DNA of 36,067 bases from Candidatus Mediterraneibacter merdipullorum (lineage in GTDB: Bacteria > Bacillota > Clostridia > Lachnospirales > Lachnospiraceae), in assembly GCA_019117125.1 (NCBI GenBank), contig DXAL01000039.1, positions 1 to 36,067 on the forward strand. The letters run 5' to 3'. The notes beneath the pieces are model-generated. The model made no database searches. It was not told the origin of the DNA and saw only the letters and a list, made by a program, of their open reading frames with translations. Every line of letters begins with the position of its first letter. Positions within the stretch are counted from its first letter, which is position 1. Shown here piece by piece: positions 32,028 to 36,067 of the stretch. Both the position numbers and the translations under genes were made by a program.

Positions 32028-33036
32028 CCGGACTGTTCCCCCTCTCCGGCGCCTTTTTCCTCTGCATCGGGCGCTTCACCGTACGGCGCAGGATTTCCTC
32101 ATTTCCGGAGAGTCTTAAGTTTGCCTCGTACTGCTCCAGTTTCGCGAGCGATGCATCGTCGCCGATGTAGGGCGTATATATTTTGTCGCATCGTCTGAGG
32201 ATATCGTAGAGTCCGTCAATGCAGTCCCCCAAATCCAGGATGACCGTCTCGTATACGCATTTCTCCGTGATAAGGTCCAGAAGGCTCATCCACTCTTCGC
32301 ATGTAACGGCGCGGAGGTCCAGCTCGTTTTTCATGGGCATGATATAGTCCATCCCGCCGGTCTGCCCTGTCATGGAACTGATTTTCAGCCCGTAATCGGT
32401 CCGCTCCTGTTTCAGGCAGTAAATGAGGTCGCCCAGGTCCTGTCTCTCTGCACTGTCAAAGTATAGGCTTCCTCCGGAATACCCCTCGAGATTGAGATAG
32501 AGGACCGGAGCCTGTCTCGCCATCCTCTGCCCCATGCGGATGGCAAAACGGGTCTTCCCTATCCGGTGGACGGGCGAGTAGACGCCGATGAGCCCCCGGA
32601 CCTGCGCTTCTGTTCCCGGTTCCGCCCGTATCCGGTTCTTCCCGCTCTTTTTCTTCGCGGCGCTCCGGACCGGATTTATCGTCTCCTTCCCGAGTTCTGC
32701 GCGGATATCTCCTGCGATGACGTCCGCCGACTGATAGCGGAACAGGAAGGCCCGTCCGTCTTCTTTTTCCTTTCCCCGCTTCTCTGTCAGGATGAACACC
32801 TTTTCCGCCGGAAGGTCCTCGTAGACTCCCGTTTCAAACTCCTCCCCTATCACCAGTATCCCGGCGCGGGACAGAGAGATGAACTCCCGCATCTTTTCTG
32901 CACCCTGGAACAGATGAAACTGATACTCTCCTGCAAACCGTTCTGTCAGGGCTTTGAACAGACAGTCCGCATACTCTGTCTGGATATCGCATATCACAAA
33001 ATTCCCAGACCTGTTTTTTGTTTTTTCTTCTGACAT
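32002..33036 (-). CDS. TadZ/CpaE-like pilus localisation protein
   Basis: This 344-residue protein has an N-terminal receiver-like domain (NFVICDIQTEYADCLFKAL, AGILVIGEEF) and a C-terminal ParA/MinD-like ATPase domain (GLIGVYSPVHRIGKTRFAIRMGQ, 148-170). The Walker A is incomplete: the GKT with Lys161 is kept, but the signature lysine and glycines of the MinD type are replaced. TadZ proteins mark the pole or site of Tad assembly. The start at 33036 lacks a strong ribosome binding site (only CAGATT precedes it), which may matter for control by the leader RNA. It is the first gene of the tad operon. Confidence 0.82.
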   Translation of the reverse strand: MSEEKTKNRSGNFVICDIQTEYADCLFKALTERFAGEYQFHLFQGAEKMREFISLSRAGILVIGEEFETGVYEDLPAEKVFILTEKRGKEKEDGRAFLFRYQSADVIAGDIRAELGKETINPVRSAAKKKSGKNRIRAEPGTEAQVRGLIGVYSPVHRIGKTRFAIRMGQRMARQAPVLYLNLEGYSGGSLYFDSAERQDLGDLIYCLKQERTDYGLKISSMTGQTGGMDYIMPMKNELDLRAVTCEEWMSLLDLITEKCVYETVILDLGDCIDGLYDILRRCDKIYTPYIGDDASLAKLEQYEANLRLSGNEEILRRTVKRPMQRKKAPERGNSPDDEDRAAL

Positions 33037-33170
33037 AATCTGATTTTTTGCTGCGGATATGAGCAGCACGAATAAAGATGATGACTTCCGGCATTTTCCC
33101 AGCCGGCATCCATGACACCTTGCGCTTTCCCTCAAAAGCTGGTGCGGCAACAGGTGATTTCCTGTGTGTA
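33037..33170 (-). promoter_or_regulatory. Structured 5' leader of the tad operon, candidate riboswitch
   Basis: Between the promoter and tadZ the transcript can form four consecutive hairpins. The first is ACAGG/CCTGT (33150-33165). The second is an internal-loop stem with CACC/GGTG outer and GCTTT/AAAGC inner pairs and single-stranded GCAA (33116-33144). The third is CCGGC/GCCGG (33088-33106) and the fourth is GCTGC/GCAGC (33050-33067), followed by six A and the weak tadZ start. Pilus operons in Clostridia are often controlled by c-di-GMP, but I do not see the conserved cores of the GEMM-I or c-di-GMP-II aptamers, so the ligand, if any, is open. Confidence 0.45.
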
Positions 33171-33176
33171 AGACGC

Positions 33177-33205
33177 ATTATAAACGGCGGATTTTTATTT
33201 GTCCA
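33177..33205 (-). promoter_or_regulatory. Promoter of the tad operon
   Basis: On the minus strand, TGGACA (33200-33205) and a perfect TATAAT (33177-33182) are spaced by 17 bases, and transcription should start near 33170. Confidence 0.75.
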
Positions 33206-33226
33206 GAGCAAAAATAAAATCCGCCG
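33185..33226. repeat. Large inverted repeat enclosing the tad -35 box
   Basis: cggcggatttttattt (33185-33200) and aaaataaaatccgccg (33211-33226) are near-perfect inverted repeats. The -35 box lies partly in the loop. It may end transcription of the BofA-like gene upstream, or act as an operator. Confidence 0.6.
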
Positions 33227-33241
33227 ATTTTTGTAAAAAAC

Positions 33242-33484
33242 TCACAAAATCTGATAGCACATAATTCCGTAAAGCAGTCCGACGCCCGGAATTCCGAGAG
33301 TTCCGGATGTCAAAAAGGAGACGGCATTCATGCCCACATTAATTGAAGAATCCGGTGGGAGCACGTACTGATTTATAAAAAATATCAGCGCCATCCCCAT
33401 GGCTGCGCGTATAAAAAAATTGATGATGACTGCTGCGATTTTCTTTTTCAAATCCCCTGCACCCCTCCGGCTTTTCCGGACCAT
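33242..33484 (-). CDS. BofA-like (pro-sigma-K processing inhibitor family) protein
   Basis: This protein of about 80 residues has a basic start (MVRKSRRGAGDLKKK), one or two membrane segments (VIINFFIRAAMGMALIFFINQYV and the C-terminus) and the BofA-like signature INVGMNAVSFLTSGTLGIPGVGLLYGI. BofA holds back the SpoIVFB protease that activates sigma-K in the mother cell of Bacillus. Here the role is inferred from family only. The start is uncertain: ATG 33484 has GAGG very close, and the frame is open to 33628 within the DUF4173 gene. It is probably the last gene of the DUF2975-XRE-DUF4173 run. Confidence 0.6.
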   Translation of the reverse strand: MVRKSRRGAGDLKKKIAAVIINFFIRAAMGMALIFFINQYVLPPDSSINVGMNAVSFLTSGTLGIPGVGLLYGIMCYQIL

Positions 33485-33543
33485 GCCCTCGCCGGCATCT
33501 GTTTGCTGTCCGTCTGATACAGAGTATTCATGTTCCCCGCTGT

Positions 33544-35127
33544 TTATTCCTGCGTCATCTGTTGTCCGGGTGATTTCCCAATCCACTTTTCCGCCGCATC
33601 CAGGGCTGCTGCCCTGGAATAATTCCATTCCCGCAGGGACATCTCTCCATCAAACTGGTCTATGACCTGGAAATAGCTGTCCAGATATTTTTCCATCCAT
33701 GCATTTTCCGCCCCGCTGCAGTCAATTTCCGCCAGATGCGGCGCAGCGTCCTCTGACAGGCTGTATATCAGATAGCAGAGGTCCGACTCATTCATTTCTC
33801 CGGCATCCCGGAGATTGTACCCGGCGATCAGAGCATCCGGTCTGGCAAGTGAAAAGAGGATGTAACCGACCGAGACGACCAGTGTGATATACCGGAACAG
33901 CCGGAATGACCTCCGGAAGATAAAATAAATCACACCGCAGAAAATGACCATCAGCACCCCGAGGAACCACAGCACCAGCACTCTTAAAAACGTCAGGTCA
34001 TACGTCTCCACATACAGCATCATCCGGTATGCAGCCGAGAGTATCATCACGCAGGTGCACGCGGATATGAGCGCGAGAAGACTTTTCAGTATCCGGTCTT
34101 CCCCGAATACGGCGGCGCACAGGAGCACAGTGATAAAGTTGAGCAGGCTCACGGCGAGCAGCTGCCAGAATCCCTGGTGTGCATACTGGGAATATGTGAC
34201 TCCCGCCGGAAGACCGGTATCCAGCCGGAGAAACAGAAACAGAATCTGTATCGCCGAATAAAGCACATAGACCGCCGCCATGATGCCGGTAAATGTAATG
34301 CCGGTCACCACATTGACACGCCCCGGCTTCCTCTCATCCTTTCCTCCCAGGTTCATCCGGAACAGTCCCGCAAAAAAAGCATACAGCGAGACCGTCCCAA
34401 AGAGGAAGGTAAATGCGATGCCGAAAATACTGCCAATATCAATCTTTGCCAAAAGAGGAAAAGGGTCAAGCAGGCGGAAAATCTTTCCGAACATCTGTGA
34501 AAAAACCTCATCCGACATCATCAGAAGCGGCAGGACGATAAGCAGCATCAGCGCTGCAGCCAGTATTCCCATCAGAATGGGACCTGTCATTTTCTTCCGG
34601 TTTTCCACAGACTTATCCACCGGTTTCGCCCGGTTTTCCACAGAAACACACCCTGTTATTCCCCTGTTATCCACAGAATTTGCCGGGTTATCAACAGCGC
34701 TCCTCCCCTGAAAAATTTTCCCGACGGAGAGAATCCATGTCCCAAGCATACGGAAAAACTTTTTGATATAATCTGTAAATCCCCATTCCTGGTCCTGATA
34801 AAGTTGGTGCGCCATCGACATCATAAACAGGAGCAGTATCCCCACATTGTTGAAAAAGTGGAGAAATCCGCTGTCCGTGCGCACTGTAGATACGGCAAGG
34901 AGCAGGATTCCCGCAAAATATCTCACCGTCCCCTTCTGGAGCGGGATTCCCGCCCTCCGGAGAAACAGCACGGAAATCCCAAGCCCGGACAGGATGAGGA
35001 CCGGACAGGTGATACCGGATGTGTTCCGGTAAAGACAGCATACAAACAGAACTCCATAGAGCAGGCTCATCTTCAGGAACCAGATATAGTCGTTTCTCAT
35101 CCTCTGTGTAAATATGTTATCCTTCAT
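33544..35127 (-). CDS. DUF4173 family multi-pass membrane protein
   Basis: This 527-residue protein has about twelve hydrophobic segments and a soluble C-terminus (about 440-527, ESDLCYLIYSLSEDAAPHLAEID...MSLREWNYSRAAALDAAEKWI). This layout fits DUF4173, a family of unknown function often encoded beside DUF2975 and XRE regulators. A cytoplasmic loop (144-179) is made of VDN/VEN/VDK repeats encoded by DnaA-box-like DNA and looks like an insertion. GGAGGAG lies 5-6 bases upstream of ATG 35127, and the gene overlaps the XRE regulator gene by 11 bases. Confidence 0.82.
   Translation of the reverse strand: MKDNIFTQRMRNDYIWFLKMSLLYGVLFVCCLYRNTSGITCPVLILSGLGISVLFLRRAGIPLQKGTVRYFAGILLLAVSTVRTDSGFLHFFNNVGILLLFMMSMAHQLYQDQEWGFTDYIKKFFRMLGTWILSVGKIFQGRSAVDNPANSVDNRGITGCVSVENRAKPVDKSVENRKKMTGPILMGILAAALMLLIVLPLLMMSDEVFSQMFGKIFRLLDPFPLLAKIDIGSIFGIAFTFLFGTVSLYAFFAGLFRMNLGGKDERKPGRVNVVTGITFTGIMAAVYVLYSAIQILFLFLRLDTGLPAGVTYSQYAHQGFWQLLAVSLLNFITVLLCAAVFGEDRILKSLLALISACTCVMILSAAYRMMLYVETYDLTFLRVLVLWFLGVLMVIFCGVIYFIFRRSFRLFRYITLVVSVGYILFSLARPDALIAGYNLRDAGEMNESDLCYLIYSLSEDAAPHLAEIDCSGAENAWMEKYLDSYFQVIDQFDGEMSLREWNYSRAAALDAAEKWIGKSPGQQMTQE
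34601..34696. repeat. Array of DnaA-box-like sequences inside the DUF4173 gene
   Basis: On the plus strand, TTTTCCACA (34601), TTATCCACC (34613), TTTTCCACA (34634), a degenerate TTATTCCCC (34656), a perfect TTATCCACA (34667) and TTATCAACA (34688) lie at steps of 12, 21, 22, 11 and 21 bases, close to whole helical turns. They encode the VDN/VEN/VDK repeats of the DUF4173 protein. Confidence 0.75.
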
Positions 35128-35335
35128 TTTGCTCCTCCACATATTCCAGGATATCTCCCGGCTGGCAGTCCAGTGCGCGGCATATGGCATCCAGTGTGGT
35201 AAACCTTACCGCTTTCGCTTTATTATTCTTTAATATGGACAGATTTGCCATCGTGATATCCACTTTATTTGCAAGTTCCGTCACACTCATCTTTCTCTTT
35301 GCCATCATGACATCGAGATTTACTATGATAGCCAT
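35117..35335 (-). CDS. Small XRE-type helix-turn-helix regulator (YozG-like)
   Basis: This 72-residue protein is almost entirely a Cro/CI-type helix-turn-helix: MSVTELANKVDITMANLSILKNNKAKAVRFTTLDAICRALDCQPGDILEY. Such mini-regulators typically accompany DUF2975 proteins, as here (12 bases downstream of that gene). It probably controls its own operon; the operator is unknown. Its 3' end overlaps DUF4173. Confidence 0.92.
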   Translation of the reverse strand: MAIIVNLDVMMAKRKMSVTELANKVDITMANLSILKNNKAKAVRFTTLDAICRALDCQPGDILEYVEEQNEG

Positions 35336-35347
35336 CTCCTCATCCTC

Positions 35348-35800
35348 CTATATCGTAAGGTCGTTCTCTTCTTTATACCGGACCGCCTCGGAAAATACCA
35401 GGCTTAAGACATGACTGAACAATCCTGCGATAAAGAAGGTAAGGACGATGATGAATGTAGCCGGCGTCGGGAGGAAGAACAGCTTTATGAAAAAAAGCAC
35501 CGCCACGATAAATGCCGCCTTCCCCATAATCTTCAGACTGTTCGTATTGCTGTCCACAAAGCAGTTTCTTCCGGTTACGGTCTTCATCATCTTTCTCAGC
35601 TGGAATACGATTACCAGACCACACACTCCGGACAGAAAGAAAATGACGAGCATGGGCAGATAGTGTTCCTCTATGCTCCGGGAATAATAGGTTCCCGCCA
35701 GTTTCAGCGTGTACGGGAGCGATGCCACTACCAGGATTCCGGTGTAGAACATCAGGTCCAACAGGTATTTTGTAAATCGGATGGTTTTGTTCTGATACAT
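35348..35800 (-). CDS. DUF2975 family membrane protein
   Basis: This 150-residue protein has four membrane segments (about 10-32, 46-68, 92-112 and 117-138). The linker LRKMMKTVTGRNCFVDSNTNSLKIMGKAAF between segments two and three is typical of DUF2975. The family is small, of unknown function and nearly always paired with a YozG-like regulator. GAGGG lies about 11 bases upstream of ATG. It is the first gene of the operon, behind the promoter at 35857-35885. Confidence 0.9.
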   Translation of the reverse strand: MYQNKTIRFTKYLLDLMFYTGILVVASLPYTLKLAGTYYSRSIEEHYLPMLVIFFLSGVCGLVIVFQLRKMMKTVTGRNCFVDSNTNSLKIMGKAAFIVAVLFFIKLFFLPTPATFIIVLTFFIAGLFSHVLSLVFSEAVRYKEENDLTI

Positions 35801-35856
35801 AAATTGCTGCCCTCTTTCTCCAAAATCTGTTTTTGTCTTTCTTTTTACTTTCTGTA

Positions 35857-35885
35857 AGTATATTCCCGTAAATATTAAATGTCAA
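35857..35885 (-). promoter_or_regulatory. Promoter of the DUF2975-XRE-DUF4173 operon
   Basis: On the minus strand a perfect TTGACA (35880-35885) and TATACT (35857-35862) are spaced by 17 bases, about 50 bases before the DUF2975 start. AT-rich sequence lies upstream. Confidence 0.8.
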
Positions 35886-35974
35886 TATATTTTTATTGTT
35901 TTTCAATAAATATTGATTGTTTCTGGATAAAAAAATGGATGGAATGGTAAATAGCAGGTAAATAGCAAGCCGAG

Positions 35975-36067
35975 AATCCCGTTTGTATTCCAAAACTCCC
36001 GTTTTGTAATTTAAACTCCTGTTTTGTAAGCGAGATTCCCGCTTTGTAAATGAAACTCCCGTTTTGC
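35975..36067. repeat. Tandem array with exact 20-bp period, continuing past the window
   Basis: Units begin at 35975, 35995, 36015, 36035 and 36055, with consensus ACTCCCGTTTTGTAA plus five variable bases. The first unit is more diverged, and the last is cut by the window end. There are no spacers. The period is not a multiple of three, so a coding repeat is unlikely, although one minus-strand frame stays open across it. Confidence 0.8.

Noticed and set aside
33037-33170. Known c-di-GMP riboswitch (GEMM-I or c-di-GMP-II)
   Set aside because: The conserved core sequences of both classes are not visible; kept only as an unassigned structured leader.
34601-34696. Chromosomal origin of replication
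   Set aside because: DnaA-box-like repeats alone, inside a coding region and without dnaA, dnaN or an AT-rich unwinding element, do not support an origin.
35373-35993. A 206-residue minus-strand frame running from the 20-bp array through the DUF2975 gene
   Set aside because: It is out of frame with the well-supported DUF2975 protein, spans its promoter and has no ribosome binding site; the array period is not a multiple of three.
35975-36067. CRISPR array
   Set aside because: The units are contiguous with no unique spacers, and no cas genes are present.

Overview
The window looks like a chromosome segment from a gut-type Lachnospiraceae (Clostridium cluster XIVa) bacterium. Supporting signs are the gene families (DUF5711, DUF5702, DUF6147, DUF6382, Flp1-type pilin, TIGR03905-type TSCPD protein, BofA-like protein), strong AGGAGG ribosome binding sites, TTGACA/TATAAT promoters and moderately high G+C. 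The assignment to family is inference; no species call is possible from the sequence alone.

Left end (1-1100): a strong leftward promoter at 215-242 starts a hairpin-rich, apparently non-coding transcript that leaves the window. It is followed by a degraded small ORF and a leftward tRNA-Ala(TGC)/tRNA-Asn(GTT) operon with its own promoter and terminator. A long nested palindrome lies between the two tRNAs.

Central carbon and replication block (1100-16700, all leftward): CvpA, DUF5711 and LysM envelope proteins; a split transketolase and a short transaldolase, preceded by a LacI-type regulator gene; then recR, ybaB, dnaX and a phosphofructokinase. Next is a GHKL histidine kinase with a LytTR response regulator that has lost part of its receiver domain, then glucose-6-phosphate isomerase and an unrecognised membrane protein. 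Pgi, Pfk, transaldolase and transketolase together cover upper glycolysis and the non-oxidative pentose phosphate pathway.

Mixed block (16700-24100): an Rpn-family nuclease, a TSCPD protein behind four 14-bp repeats, a secreted DUF6147 protein, a DUF4367 anti-sigma-like membrane protein, murG, a sigma-70 family factor with a HIT hydrolase, a soluble orphan histidine kinase and a rhomboid protease.

Tad/Flp pilus locus (24171-33036, leftward): tadZ, tadA, tadB, tadC, Flp pilin, DUF5702, a TadE-like pseudopilin with two Cys/His modules, an A24 prepilin peptidase, a second TadE and DUF6382. Most genes in it are tightly packed or overlapping. It is driven by one good promoter followed by a 134-nt leader of four consecutive hairpins that matches no riboswitch I know; this is the best candidate for something new.

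Right end (33200-36067): a DUF2975, XRE regulator, DUF4173, BofA-like operon. The DUF4173 gene carries a helically phased array of DnaA-box-like sequences inside its coding region. The window ends inside a tandem array with an exact 20-bp period.
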